A stretch of DNA of 64,000 bases, from positions 2,914,001 to 2,978,000 of the forward strand of contig CAVWCR010000003.1 in NCBI GenBank assembly GCA_963753575.1, written 5' to 3'. The translations under genes and the position numbers were made by a program. The notes beneath the pieces are model-generated. The model was not told the origin of the DNA. It saw nothing but the letters and a program-made list of their open reading frames with translations, and made no database searches. This document shows positions 1-9,036 of the stretch, piece by piece (the stretch's first letter is position 1; each line of letters opens with the position of its first letter). Origin of the DNA: VAZQ01 sp963753575 (GTDB taxonomy: Bacteria; Pseudomonadota; Alphaproteobacteria; Rhizobiales; Xanthobacteraceae).

Positions 1-280
1 AGTGGTCCGCGATGGAGAGAGCTGTGAGGTAGAACCCAGGCTCAAAATGCGTCAATTTGCAAGCTAAGTTAAGAACCGAAGCGTGAGTAAAGGATGGCAA
101 GTGTATGACCGCGAAGGCTCGCGAGTATCTCGAAGTGCACGGCTGGAAGATTTTTATCTTCTAGCGCACGTCCACTTTTGAGAGATGCTCGTGAGTTTTC
201 AGCTGGAGACGTAACAAGCTGTCCATTCTTACACGCCGATCCATCCATGACTCGGTGTTGAAACACAAACGCACGTGCGA

Positions 281-1138
281 CTACTGCCGCGTATCGAAGT
301 GTAGGTCACGCTTCGACAAATCCTTGCAGGTCCAGATGATGGGGATATTGAGGCCGCTAGCAAATCCTGCCTCAAAGTAGACGCCCCCGCGAACCTTGCC
401 TTCCTCGCATGTGAAGTCGGCCACCAAGAAGCGAGAACGACGGATTTCAGCAATTATCTCATCGTCGACCTTGTTGAGGTGGTGGTGTTGTTGATCCACT
501 CGCCTAGGATCATATCCGGTGTCATAAATGGCCCTGTACAACCCGTTCTCGTAGGCTTCCTTCATGGATGGATCGAACCACATTGCAACGAACGCCTGCG
601 ATGATTGCACCTGTTTCGTCTGTAGCTCCTCGAAGCGCAGCCACCCATCCGCGCGCATGCTGTATAGGGTGTCTGAACCGGGTTTCGCCAGCAGACCCAT
701 TTCCCTCATCATCGTTAAGAGTGACCACGCTTCCTGGTCGGTCGCCGATTCCGTAAACGCCAGAAAGTCGTCAAACGTGTCTCGGCTTTCAGACATGGCT
801 CTATCGAGCGCTACGTTGGTCCCGACTTTGGTCCGGGTGCCTATGAACAGCAATGCTTGATTCAGGCGCTCACTGAACGGCAGATTGCGGCTATGCTTTA
901 CGGCATCCAGTACATCACTGGTGATTTCAGGGACGGCGATTCCGGCCCTTCGCTGTGAGACAATCCAAGTAGTGAGGCGATTCTTTTCGGAACCGGTTAG
1001 CCCTCCCAACTCGATAACAGTAGAGCCGTCGATCTTGTATTCCCCGCCGGCGCGGCGCGAAACGATGTGTTCGTAGTCACCAAGCTTTGGCATCGCCTGC
1101 GCGGGGGTGCCCCAAATTAGACACTTGACTGCGTTCAT
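281..1138 (-). CDS. nucleoside 2-deoxyribosyltransferase-like (TIR/SLOG-fold) protein, C-terminally clipped
   Basis: The protein has 285 residues. Residues 1-180 match no domain I recognise. Residues 181-285 resemble the deoxyribosyltransferase-like domain found in many stand-alone bacterial proteins, running from QAFVAMWFDPSM through VDDEIIAEIRRSRFLVADF to GGVYFEAGFASG at 251-262. Glu256 lies where the family keeps its nucleophilic Glu. Relatives usually continue after HFDTRQ with Tyr-Asn-His-Ile and about 20 more residues. Here an amber codon follows Gln285, and the frame then reads Ser-His-Val and stays open to position 161, so the end may be a nonsense mutation. Related folds cleave nucleosides or NAD, and a sensor or effector role is inference. 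It lies in the AT-richer segment beside the tRNA-Met. Confidence 0.6.
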   Translation of the reverse strand: MNAVKCLIWGTPAQAMPKLGDYEHIVSRRAGGEYKIDGSTVIELGGLTGSEKNRLTTWIVSQRRAGIAVPEITSDVLDAVKHSRNLPFSERLNQALLFIGTRTKVGTNVALDRAMSESRDTFDDFLAFTESATDQEAWSLLTMMREMGLLAKPGSDTLYSMRADGWLRFEELQTKQVQSSQAFVAMWFDPSMKEAYENGLYRAIYDTGYDPRRVDQQHHHLNKVDDEIIAEIRRSRFLVADFTCEEGKVRGGVYFEAGFASGLNIPIIWTCKDLSKRDLHFDTRQ

Positions 1139-1358
1139 TCATCGACTCGCTTTCTTCATTGTTTTTGCGCAAGAGAGGTTGTGTAGTAGTTCACAACCCA
1201 ACTGCACGATGGCCATGCTACCGAGTGACGGGTATGCCCCTCTCGAAAATGGGCCTTGAGAAATAATGAGACGGTTGCGGGTCCCACTTTTCGCCAAGTG
1301 ATTGATGCCCTTCAATAGTGGAGACCCGGCCCCGCTACCAACTTGTTCAACGCACGCC

Positions 1359-2177
1359 TCACGGCAGGATCGCAAACGCCCGCGCCGGAAAGCCGAGCCC
1401 CTTCTTCACCTTCGGCCAGGTCACGACGATCAGCGCGCCGGTCGGCGGCACCTTGTCGAGATTGGCCATCACCTCGATCTGGTAGTGGCCGTGCTGCAGG
1501 AGATAGGTCTCCGACTCCATCTTGTCGGTCGTGTCGGTGTCCATCGCCTCGTGGCCGGTCGCCGCGACGCCGCGCTGCTCGTAGAGGAACTTGACCGTCT
1601 CGAAGGCCCAGGCCGGAAACGGCTGGCGCTTGAATCGCTCCGGATTGCTGTCCCAGTCCTTGTACATGTCGGTGCGCAGCGCGACGAACGCACCCTTGGG
1701 CACGCGCCCGTGCCTCTTCTCCCAAGCCCGGAGATCGGCGAGCGAGAAGGCATGATTGGGATCCTTGGCGAGGAACGGCGTGTCGTCGAGCACGATCAGC
1801 GGCAGGATCGTCTGCTTCAACGCAATCTCGTCCATGGTGGCGCCGTTCTCGGCGAAATGCGCCGGCGGATCGACGTGCGTGCCGTACTGCCCGACCATCT
1901 GGTAATAGGTCGTGCGGAAGCCGTCCTTGGCGATGGTGTAGGGCTCGTTCGTCTTCGGATCGGCCATCGGCGTCATCTTGGCCTGGCCAAAGCCCGACCA
2001 CACCGGCGTATCGGGGCCGAAGCTGTGGGTGAGGTCGACGAATTGCTTGCCCGCGATGATCTTGTAGGCGCGCGCGAGGTCGCTCTGGGCGCGGGCCGAG
2101 GGCGTGCCAATCACGACCAGAACCGCGACAACCGACAGGAGCCTCGGCCAGCGGGACAAAGACCTCATGGCATTCAT
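1359..2177 (-). CDS. secreted cyclase-family metal-dependent hydrolase
   Basis: The protein has 272 residues. Its N-terminus has the shape of a signal peptide (Arg/Trp-rich start, hydrophobic LLSVVAVLVVIG, cleavage near ARAQ). The mature part belongs to the cyclase/kynurenine-formamidase-like family (PF04199). It shows the early VDLTHSF strand and the metal-binding motif GTHVDPPAHF, with a second histidine cluster near TGHEAMDTD. Family members are Mn- or Zn-dependent amidohydrolases acting on formamides or small cyclic substrates, and the substrate here cannot be told. It appears to be a single gene with no operon partner. Base composition is the GC-rich chromosomal type, unlike the flanking genes, so the probable island is mosaic. 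Confidence 0.85.
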   Translation of the reverse strand: MNAMRSLSRWPRLLSVVAVLVVIGTPSARAQSDLARAYKIIAGKQFVDLTHSFGPDTPVWSGFGQAKMTPMADPKTNEPYTIAKDGFRTTYYQMVGQYGTHVDPPAHFAENGATMDEIALKQTILPLIVLDDTPFLAKDPNHAFSLADLRAWEKRHGRVPKGAFVALRTDMYKDWDSNPERFKRQPFPAWAFETVKFLYEQRGVAATGHEAMDTDTTDKMESETYLLQHGHYQIEVMANLDKVPPTGALIVVTWPKVKKGLGFPARAFAILP

Positions 2178-2321
2178 TGTGGCCTCCTCATGCGGACAAA
2201 GCCGCTCGGTAGCGTATGCTCACTTTGAGTTCTATCATCCATGACCCGATGCGGACGATCGGTATTTCCCGCATAGCCGGTCTTCCAACCGTGGCTGCAG
2301 CCGCTGGCGCTGGCGTCCACC

Positions 2322-2480
2322 TCACTCGGTGGTCTCCGCGCGTCGCGCCCGCACGGCCGGCGCGACCATCGCAACGAGAATGCCGACGGTCGCGACAATG
2401 AACGCGAGGCGGATCGGGCCCGTGCTGAACACGGATGCGTCACCCGAAACACTCAGGCGATCGATCGCGAGGGCGGAACG
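2322..2480 (-). pseudogene. possible C-terminal remnant of a membrane protein
   Basis: Reading the minus strand to a TGA at 2322-2324 gives about 45 plausible residues: STGPIRLAFIVATVG, then ILVAMVAPAVRARRAETTE. This looks like a last transmembrane helix with a basic cytoplasmic tail. No start codon or upstream body is present, and the frame closes upstream in AT-richer sequence. It may be the stump of a transporter cut by an insertion. Nothing else gene-like is visible in 2178-2628. Confidence 0.25.
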
Positions 2481-2628
2481 TCGAACGATCAAAGTCTTTG
2501 GTTATGTTCGCAGAGGAGATGAACTTGTTGGAGACGCGCATTTGTGCCGTGACAGCACAAACTCGCGGCAGCAATTGCCGATATGAACGCTATTGTCCTG
2601 AGCAGACAAGTTCACCGTCTACGAATTA

Positions 2629-3855
2629 TTGGTCTTGCGAGCCATCATGCGTAGCATGTTGTCGGGCAACGTTACTCATTTTGCGCAGGCTGATTTTCGG
2701 AATGTTCAACGCGTGTTTGGCATTAAGGATGACGATCGCTTCTCCCACGTTTACGTCATAGGAAAAACAGGAACGGGAAAATCTACATTGCTGGAAACAA
2801 TGGCACTGCAGGACGTTCGCCGCGGTGCCGGGCTTGCTTTGATCGATCCTCATGGTGACCTGGTTGAACGCATAGCTCGCCAAATTCCCGAGTGGCGTAA
2901 GCAGGACGTGGTCTACCTGAACGCCTCCGATCCGCGCCAGCCTTTTGGTTACAATCCTCTGCGGCATGTACGCGAGGATAGGGTCGCACTCGCCGCCTCT
3001 GGATTCCTCGAAGTGTTCAAGAAGATGTGGCCGGACGCGTGGGGTGTCCGCATGGAGCACATTTTGCGGAATGTTCTCCTGGCACTTCTTGAGCAACCGG
3101 ATGCGACGATGCATGACATCTTGCGGATATTCTCGGACAAGACATTTCGGACTGCGGTCGCAAAATCTCTGAAGAACCCAACGGTGAAAACGTTTTTCGA
3201 AAAAGAGTACGACCGTTACTCGTTCGGCTATCGAGCGGACGGTGTCGCCTCGATTCAAAACAAAGTCGGCGCGTTCCTGGCCGACCCTATCCTCAACCGC
3301 ATCCTTACAACATCTAAGTCGGACATCCATGTCCGCAGGATCATGGATGAAGGGAAGGTGCTTCTCGTTAATCTGGCGAAGGGGCAGCTAGGCGAAGACA
3401 GCTCTTCTCTCTTGGGCGGCCTTTTGGTCACCACGATCGGACTGGCCGCGTATAGTCGGGCGGACACTCCCCAAGGACAACGGCGGGACTTCTTCGTGTA
3501 TGTCGACGAGTTCCAAAGCTTCACGACGATGGCACTTGCCAACATGCTTTCGGAGCTGCGGAAATATCGGGTCGGTTTCACCATAGCTCACCAATACATT
3601 CATCAGCTTGACCCCGACATCCGCCATGCGGTCCTCGGCAATGCAGGGACGATCATTACGTTCAGGGTCGGGGCTGAAGACGCCCCGTACCTCGCCCGCG
3701 AGTTTGTCGGCCAGTTCGCTGAGGTCGACCTGGTCCAGCTCCCCAATTATTCGATCTACCTTAGGCTCATGATCGACGGCACGCCGTCGAAGCCATTCAG
3801 CGCCATAACGCTCTCACCGGGAGCGCACGACAGCGCTTACTTGAGTGCCCAATAA
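2629..3855 (+). CDS. VirD4/TraD-like HerA-FtsK family ATPase
   Basis: The protein has about 408 residues. Walker A GKTGTGKST lies near residue 45, followed by the family strand LIDPHGDLVERI. Walker B is the acidic FFVYVDEFQSF near 290, followed by MLSELRKYRVGFTIAHQY. This is the arrangement of type IV secretion coupling proteins and related conjugative ATPases that pump DNA. It is shorter than a full VirD4/TraG (about 600-700) and lacks the N-terminal transmembrane anchor. No relaxase, T4SS or integrase gene lies beside it in the window. The first start is TTG at 2629; ATG codons at 2647 and 2656 are alternatives and none has a clear ribosome site. Its composition is AT-richer than the core genes, and it ends about 45 bp from a tRNA. 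An island remnant or a stand-alone mobilisation or defence ATPase are both possible. Confidence 0.75.
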   Translation: MVLRAIMRSMLSGNVTHFAQADFRNVQRVFGIKDDDRFSHVYVIGKTGTGKSTLLETMALQDVRRGAGLALIDPHGDLVERIARQIPEWRKQDVVYLNASDPRQPFGYNPLRHVREDRVALAASGFLEVFKKMWPDAWGVRMEHILRNVLLALLEQPDATMHDILRIFSDKTFRTAVAKSLKNPTVKTFFEKEYDRYSFGYRADGVASIQNKVGAFLADPILNRILTTSKSDIHVRRIMDEGKVLLVNLAKGQLGEDSSSLLGGLLVTTIGLAAYSRADTPQGQRRDFFVYVDEFQSFTTMALANMLSELRKYRVGFTIAHQYIHQLDPDIRHAVLGNAGTIITFRVGAEDAPYLAREFVGQFAEVDLVQLPNYSIYLRLMIDGTPSKPFSAITLSPGAHDSAYLSAQ

Positions 3856-3898
3856 GTGCCCAGGAAAATTGCCGCTGCTCGTAAGTCATTGATTTGCT

Positions 3899-3975
3899 TG
3901 GTAGCGGGGGCCGGACTCGAACCGGCGACCTCCGGATTATGATTCCGCTGCTCTAACCAACTGAGCTACCCCGCC
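3899..3975 (-). tRNA. tRNA-Met (CAT), elongator type
   Basis: The reverse strand folds as a complete cloverleaf of 77 nt with encoded CCA. Acceptor GGCGGGG pairs with CCCCGCT (first pair G-U). The D stem is GCTC/GAGC, the anticodon loop is ATCATAA with anticodon CAT, and the T stem is GCCGG/CCGGC with loop TTCGAGT. Anticodon stem position 27 against 43 is G-G, where relatives have G-C. The 3' end points left, toward the AT-richer segment 1-3.9 kb, which is the orientation expected if that segment integrated at this gene. Confidence 0.95.
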
Positions 3976-4161
3976 ATCGGGGCCCCGGACGGGGCCCGCA
4001 AGCCGCTATAATATAGGAAACCGGGCGCTCAACGCGAGCACCCCCGATCAAGGAAGTGGCCTGATAGGGAATGTCGCGTACGGCTGTCAAGCCGAGGCCC
4101 GGCCAAGGCTCCAGCCAAGGAGCGCCGCCTTGGCTTTTTGAGCCATTTTCGGGGAGGAACC

Positions 4162-5896
4162 ATGCTGGAAGGCCCGCCTGCGGTCTCGCTCACCTATCCG
4201 GATGCGCTCGTGCGCTCGCCGGTGCCGCCGCCGGGCGCGACGCTCGAGGAGAGCGTCCGGGTCCCGATGCGGGACGGCGCCAGGCTCGCGGTCGACGTCT
4301 ACCGGCCGCAGCAGGGCGGCCGCCACCCGGCGCTCCTTTCGCTCTCCCCCTATTCGAAGGACATCCAGCAACAGCCACCGCACTGGAGCCATGCCATCGA
4401 GTTCAGGCGCGACCGGCTTCTACGTGCCCAAGGGCTATGTGCACGTGATCGCGCAGGCGCGCGGCGCCGGGCTCTCGCAGGGCCGCTGGTGCTTCCTCGA
4501 TGCGCTCGAGCGCAGCGACGGCTACGACCTGGTCGAATGGATCGCGCAGCAGCCATGGTGCGACGGCAATGTCGGGATGATCGGCGATTCCTATTGGAGC
4601 TGGAGCCAGTACCACACCGCTGCGCTTCAGCCGCCGCACCTGCGCTGCATCTGCATCTGTGACGGCACGACCGACATCTATCGCGACTTGTGCTGGCAGG
4701 GCGGCGTCTACCACCACGCCTTCCTGAGCGCCTGGATTCATTATCACACCGCCATGATGGCGTGGCCCGGGTCGGTCGAGGGCAAGCTCGCGCCCATGAA
4801 CCTCACCTATGAGCTCGCGCGCCGGCCCTACGACGGTCCCTGGTACTGGGAGCGCTCGGCACACGCCACGCTCGATCGCATCAAGGTGCCGGTGATGAGC
4901 ATCGCGCCGCAGGGCGGCCAGTCGCACTTCCGCGGCCAGCTCTGGGGCTATCCGCAGATCGCGGCGCCGAAGAAGCTCCTGGTCGTGCCGCCGACCGGGT
5001 TCTGGTCGCATCTGCGCTATCTCACCAGCCGGCCGCTCAACACCCACATGCTGCGCTGGTTCGATCACTGGCTCAAAGGCATCGACAGCGGGCTCATGCA
5101 GGAGCCGGAGGTGGCGCTGTTCGATGCCGGCACCCGGCAATGGCGCTACGAGAACGAATATCCGCTCAAGCGCACGCAGTGGGCCAAGCTCCATCTGCGC
5201 GCCAACGCGACAGGCCCGGCGAGCGTGCCGCCCTTTGGGCTGCTTGACCATGCGCCGCCCGGCGACGAAGCGCCCGACCACTATCGCATGCCGGACTCCT
5301 ACGCGCAGCTTACGGCTGGCAAACCCGTGCTCGCCTACAGCACGCCACCGCTCGCGCAGGACCTGCGCGTCGTCGGCCCGCTCGCGCTCACGCTCTTCGG
5401 CTCCTCAAGCGCGCCCGACACCGTGTGGTTCGTGAAAGTCTTTGACGTAGCGCCTTCCGGGGCGCCCGTGCAGGTCACCAAGGGCATTCTCAAGGCCTCG
5501 TTCCGTGCCATCGATGCGGCACGCTCGCGGCCCGGCCAGCCCTATCACCCGTTCAACAAGCAGGACCTGCTCGAGCCCGATCGGATCTATGAGTTCCAGA
5601 TCGAGCTCTCGCCGCTCTGCCGCACCTTCAAGCAGGGCCATCGGCTCGAGCTGCAGATCGCCAGCGAAGATATCCACTACACCAACTTCCTGCGCCAGAT
5701 CGACGTGCAGCTCCTGCCCTGGCCGGTCGAGAACACAGTCCATCACGACGCGCGCCACCCCTCGCATCTGCTCGTGCCGGTCATCCCCGACGCGCCCGAG
5801 CTGCGCCCGGTCGAGCCGCCGCTATGCGACATCGACTGGCCGGCGCCGCCCGGCATGTGGCTGCCGCACACCGACGAGTTTCCACTGCGGGATTAG
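4162..5896 (+). CDS. CocE/NonD family hydrolase (frameshifted in this sequence)
   Basis: A clear ribosome site GGGGAGGA precedes ATG 4162. The N-terminal part reads VRVPMRDGARLAVDVYRP and HPALLSLSPYSKD, the alpha/beta hydrolase start of CocE/X-Pro dipeptidyl-peptidase proteins. The frame breaks near 4405 and resumes one base on as GATGFYVPKGY, then the nucleophile elbow GMIGDSYWSW and the C-terminal jelly-roll domain typical of CocE. Removing one T from GAGTTC at 4399-4404 restores a continuous protein reading HAIESGATGFYVPKGY and recreates GAGTC. The restored length of about 577 residues is normal for the family. Members hydrolyse acyl esters or amides such as cocaine or X-Pro peptides; the substrate here is unknown. 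The break is probably a sequence error. Confidence 0.85.
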
Positions 5897-6388
5897 TCCT
5901 ACTGTGGCGGGCATTTTTGCGCCCTCTCCCCATAGCCCGCGAAGACGGGCGTGAACGCCCTTGCGCTGGAAGACGGCTACTCCGCGCTTCAACAGAACGG
6001 ATTGGGTGAGGGGGCAAGCGTTCCCTTCACCCAACCGTAGTTGCTGAACTTCCAGCGATGCCCTCTCCCGCAAGTTACGCATCCGAAAACCTGCGCATCC
6101 GTCGTCCCCGCCGCCGGTGGCAGCCACGCCACAACGTCGCGAACTCCGTGGCTAGTCTTCATTCGATCGGATGACGACACGGATACTAACGTCGTGCTAT
6201 GTGCCGGCATGCGATGGAACGACGGACTTTCGGTCCAGCGCTTGACCAGAAGCAAAGGCCGACACGGCGTCCGCGACTTTGCTTTGCTACAAAAATCACG
6301 CATCGCTCAAAGCTTTGAGATCACGCTTTCGGTAAACTATCAGCTTGCCACGGTGTACGTGGGCGGCGCCTTCAGAAGGATGAACAAT
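5897..6388. other. intergenic region without convincing genes
   Basis: The stretch holds short inverted-repeat debris of the kind scattered in Bradyrhizobium-type genomes (for example CCCGCGAAGACGGGCG near 5937). Open frames on both strands show no recognisable motif. A ribosome-site-like AAGGA at 6376-6380 serves the next small gene. Confidence 0.4.
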
Positions 6389-6751
6389 ATGAAGCGAACG
6401 ATTGTGGTGGTGGCGACCACCCTAATTCTCACCGCCGGCCATGCTATGGCAGAGGGGCTCACTCCCCCTCGTCACGTGAACAGCTCGTCACTCGGCTTCA
6501 TCCCGGTCTGCTACTGTACCTGCCTCGACAAACCATGCGAGGAATGCCTCAAGTGCCTTGATTATGGACCCGGGGATGCAGACAATCGTCCGCATGAAGT
6601 GGGCACAGCGCTATCCTACCACCTACGTGAACTGTCCGTTGCGAGGATCGGGCCCAACACCGCGCGCCCGAGGCAGTTCGAGCGGACAACGAATCGCTAT
6701 TCGACCCCAATACCCCGTGTCACACCAAGCCCATGCGTTCCTGCTCTATAG
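6389..6751 (+). CDS. small secreted Cys-rich hypothetical protein
   Basis: The protein has 120 residues, starting at ATG 6389 behind AAGGA at 8-nt spacing. Residues 1-21 form a convincing signal peptide (Lys-Arg, then IVVVATTLILTAG, then AHAMA/E type cleavage). The mature start carries six cysteines in CYCTCLDKPCEECLKC, which could bind metal or form disulphides. The C-terminal half is low in structure and rich in Arg, Pro and Thr, and could be out of frame. I recognise no family. The signal peptide and ribosome site support a real gene; the C-terminal extent is uncertain. Confidence 0.45.
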   Translation: MKRTIVVVATTLILTAGHAMAEGLTPPRHVNSSSLGFIPVCYCTCLDKPCEECLKCLDYGPGDADNRPHEVGTALSYHLRELSVARIGPNTARPRQFERTTNRYSTPIPRVTPSPCVPAL

Positions 6752-6827
6752 CATCGTCCTTTGCCTTCCCGGGGCGATGTAGTGCCAGGCGCAATAACAA
6801 GCGCCAAAAGTTTGCGACGCAGTATGA

Positions 6828-7514
6828 TTAGGCCGCGTCCGCGGTCGCGGTGTGCGGCGGCGACGCCGTTCCGGCCGCCACCCGCTCGAACCTGATCAGC
6901 GAGAACTGCCCGAGCGGCGGCATCGGGCGACGCTCGATGAGGCGCACCCCGCCATGCCGCTCGGACCAGCGCGCGAGGCGCTCCCAGCCGAATTCCGGAC
7001 GCCAGCCGAGCCGCCGCGCGATCGGGGCAAACCCGCGTTCGAAGACGCGGCGGAAGCCTTCCTCGGCGCCCAGATGATTGACCAGGATGATCTCGCCGCC
7101 CGGCCGCGTGACGCGCGCGAACTCATCCAGCGACTTTTCGGGGTCCGGCACCGCGGTGATCACATATTGCGCCACCACCACGTCGAAATAGCCGTCCGCG
7201 AAGCCGAGCCGCTGCGCGTCCATCACGGCGATCGCCGCAACGTGGTCGAGCTTGTGCTCAAGCACGCGCTCGTGCGCCTTGCGCAGCATGGCCTCCGAAT
7301 AGTCCACGCCCACGATGCTGTTGCCACGCGCGTAGTCCATCAGCGAGATGCCGGTGCCGATACCGACGTCGAGAATGCGCCCGCCGATGCGCTCGGCCGC
7401 CGCGATCGAGGCCTTGCGCCCGCGCTCGAACACCTTGCCGAACACAAGGTCGTAGACCGGCGCCCAGCGCGCATAGGCCTTCACGACCGTTGAACTGTCG
7501 ATTTCGCCCGCCAT
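6828..7514 (-). CDS. pmtA: phosphatidylethanolamine N-methyltransferase-type SAM methyltransferase
   Basis: The protein has 228 residues from ATG at 7514. A longer frame would run back toward mnmA, and the short start MAGEIDSS fits the family. The class I SAM-methyltransferase motif I is RILDVGIGTGISL near residue 48, followed by GVDYSEAMLRKA, the post-I DVVVAQYVITAVPDPEK and GGEIILVNHLGAEEG. The N-terminal YARWAPVYDLVFG and the LVNH segment are characteristic of Rhodobacter/Bradyrhizobium-type PmtA. That enzyme makes phosphatidylcholine by methylating phosphatidylethanolamine at the inner membrane. It lies 55 bp downstream of mnmA on the same strand and may be co-transcribed with it. An alternative is a related quinone or lipid methyltransferase. 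Confidence 0.75.
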   Translation of the reverse strand: MAGEIDSSTVVKAYARWAPVYDLVFGKVFERGRKASIAAAERIGGRILDVGIGTGISLMDYARGNSIVGVDYSEAMLRKAHERVLEHKLDHVAAIAVMDAQRLGFADGYFDVVVAQYVITAVPDPEKSLDEFARVTRPGGEIILVNHLGAEEGFRRVFERGFAPIARRLGWRPEFGWERLARWSERHGGVRLIERRPMPPLGQFSLIRFERVAAGTASPPHTATADAA

Positions 7515-7569
7515 CCCCGCACGCTCGAAAAGCCCCCGCGGGCTTCTTTGCTCCCTTTTTGAGTCTTGC

Positions 7570-8754
7570 CTAGACCCGGCTTGCGCTTGCCGGCTCGCGC
7601 ACCGGCGCCTGTTCAGACGCCGACGCGGCGCTCTGGATGATGCCGCCGCCAAGCACCCGCGCCTGTCCGTCAGGCGCGTCGTAGAAGACGCAGGCCTGTC
7701 CCGGCGACACGCCGTCCTCGCCAGCGATCAGCTCGACCTCAATCCCGTGCGCACCGCGGCTGAGCCAGGCCGGCCGCGGCGGGCGGGTCGAGCGCACCCG
7801 CACGAACACCTCGTGCCAGCCTGCGCACAGCGTCTGTTCAATCGTGCCCTCGCCGATCCAGTTCACGTCGCGCAGCCGCATCCGGCTGGTGCGCAACGCC
7901 TCGCGTGGACCGACGATCACGCGCCGCGTCGCCGCGTCGAGCCGCACCACGTAAAGCGGATGGCCGGCCGCGATACCAATCCCGCGCCGCTGCCCGACCG
8001 TGAACCGGATGATGCCGTCATGGCGGCCGAGCACATTGCCGTTGAGGTCGACGATGTCGCCCGGCTCGGCCGCGCCCGGCCGCAAGCGCTCGATCACTTC
8101 GGTATAGCGGCCGGTCGGCACGAAGCAGATGTCCTGGCTGTCGTGCTTGTCGGCGACCGCGAGCCCGAACTGGCGCGCGAGCTCGCGCGTCTCGGCCTTG
8201 CTGCGCTCGCCGAGCGGAAAGCGCAGCACATCAAGCTGCGCACGCGTGGTCGCGAACAGGAAGTAGCTCTGGTCGCGCTCGGGATCGCGCGCCCGATAGA
8301 GCGCGCGTCCGCCCTCCGGCAACGGCCGCGACGCCACGTAATGGCCGGTGGCGAGCACCTTGGCGCCGAGGTCCTGCGCGGTCTCGAGCAGATCGCGGAA
8401 CTTGATCGACTGATTGCACTCCACGCAAGGGACCGGTGTTTCGCCGGCCAGATAGCTGTCCGCAAAGCGATCGATCACCGCTTCCTTGAAGCGATGCTCA
8501 TAATCGAGCACGTAGTGCGGAATGCCGATGCGCTCGGCCACCGCCCGCGCGTCATGGATGTCCTGGCCGGCGCAGCAAGCGCCTTTGCGATGCCTCGCCG
8601 CCCCGTGATCGTAAAGCTGCAGCGTCACGCCGACGACGTCGTAGCCCTCGGCCTTGAGCAGCGCGGCCGTGACCGATAAATCGACCCCGCCCGACATGGC
8701 AACAACCACGCGGGTCGCTTGCGGAGGCCCCTTAAGATCAAGCGAATTGAGCAT
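7570..8754 (-). CDS. mnmA: tRNA-specific 2-thiouridylase MnmA
   Basis: The protein has 394 residues and covers the family length. It shows the PP-loop region (21-27), the catalytic cysteines in ACCAGQD and PVPCVECN, GHYVASR, DSQDICFVP and the C-terminal beta barrel ending RVLGGGII. MnmA thiolates U34 of Lys, Glu and Gln tRNAs using ATP and a sulfur relay. The PP-loop reads SGGVDLS where the family has SGGVDSS. The odd Leu is a TTA codon at 8677-8679, very rare in such GC-rich DNA, and TCA there would give Ser and complete a GANTC site. I suspect a sequence error rather than a dead enzyme. Confidence 0.95.
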   Translation of the reverse strand: MLNSLDLKGPPQATRVVVAMSGGVDLSVTAALLKAEGYDVVGVTLQLYDHGAARHRKGACCAGQDIHDARAVAERIGIPHYVLDYEHRFKEAVIDRFADSYLAGETPVPCVECNQSIKFRDLLETAQDLGAKVLATGHYVASRPLPEGGRALYRARDPERDQSYFLFATTRAQLDVLRFPLGERSKAETRELARQFGLAVADKHDSQDICFVPTGRYTEVIERLRPGAAEPGDIVDLNGNVLGRHDGIIRFTVGQRRGIGIAAGHPLYVVRLDAATRRVIVGPREALRTSRMRLRDVNWIGEGTIEQTLCAGWHEVFVRVRSTRPPRPAWLSRGAHGIEVELIAGEDGVSPGQACVFYDAPDGQARVLGGGIIQSAASASEQAPVREPASASRV

Positions 8755-9036
8755 CGCGCTCGCGGCGTTGTGGCCGCGCTCCTTGGCTATATCGGGTGCC
8801 GGGCAGGCTCCGGCGTGCTCCTATTATAGAGACTTGCCGGCGCGATCGCATCGTCGGGAAACTCCTGATGCGCCCCCGGAGCCCCCGGCAGTTCTTGCCG
8901 GCAGGACGGCACCTCATGCCGGGCGACAATCCCCGCCCCGATCCGCCGGCCGCCCACCAAGCCGTTGAAATCATGCAGTTACTTTCCGCATGCCGGCGTG
9001 GCCCACCAATTGCTGAGGAAGCGGCAGACGAATCCC

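Noticed and set aside
1312..2001. Long minus-strand frame in another phase over the cyclase gene
   Set aside because: It is a shadow: the cyclase-family motifs lie in the other frame, and this one has only Arg/Ala-rich low-complexity sequence.
5989..6303. Minus-strand frame with two CxxC-like cysteines
   Set aside because: No ribosome site, no family match and it overlaps repeat debris.
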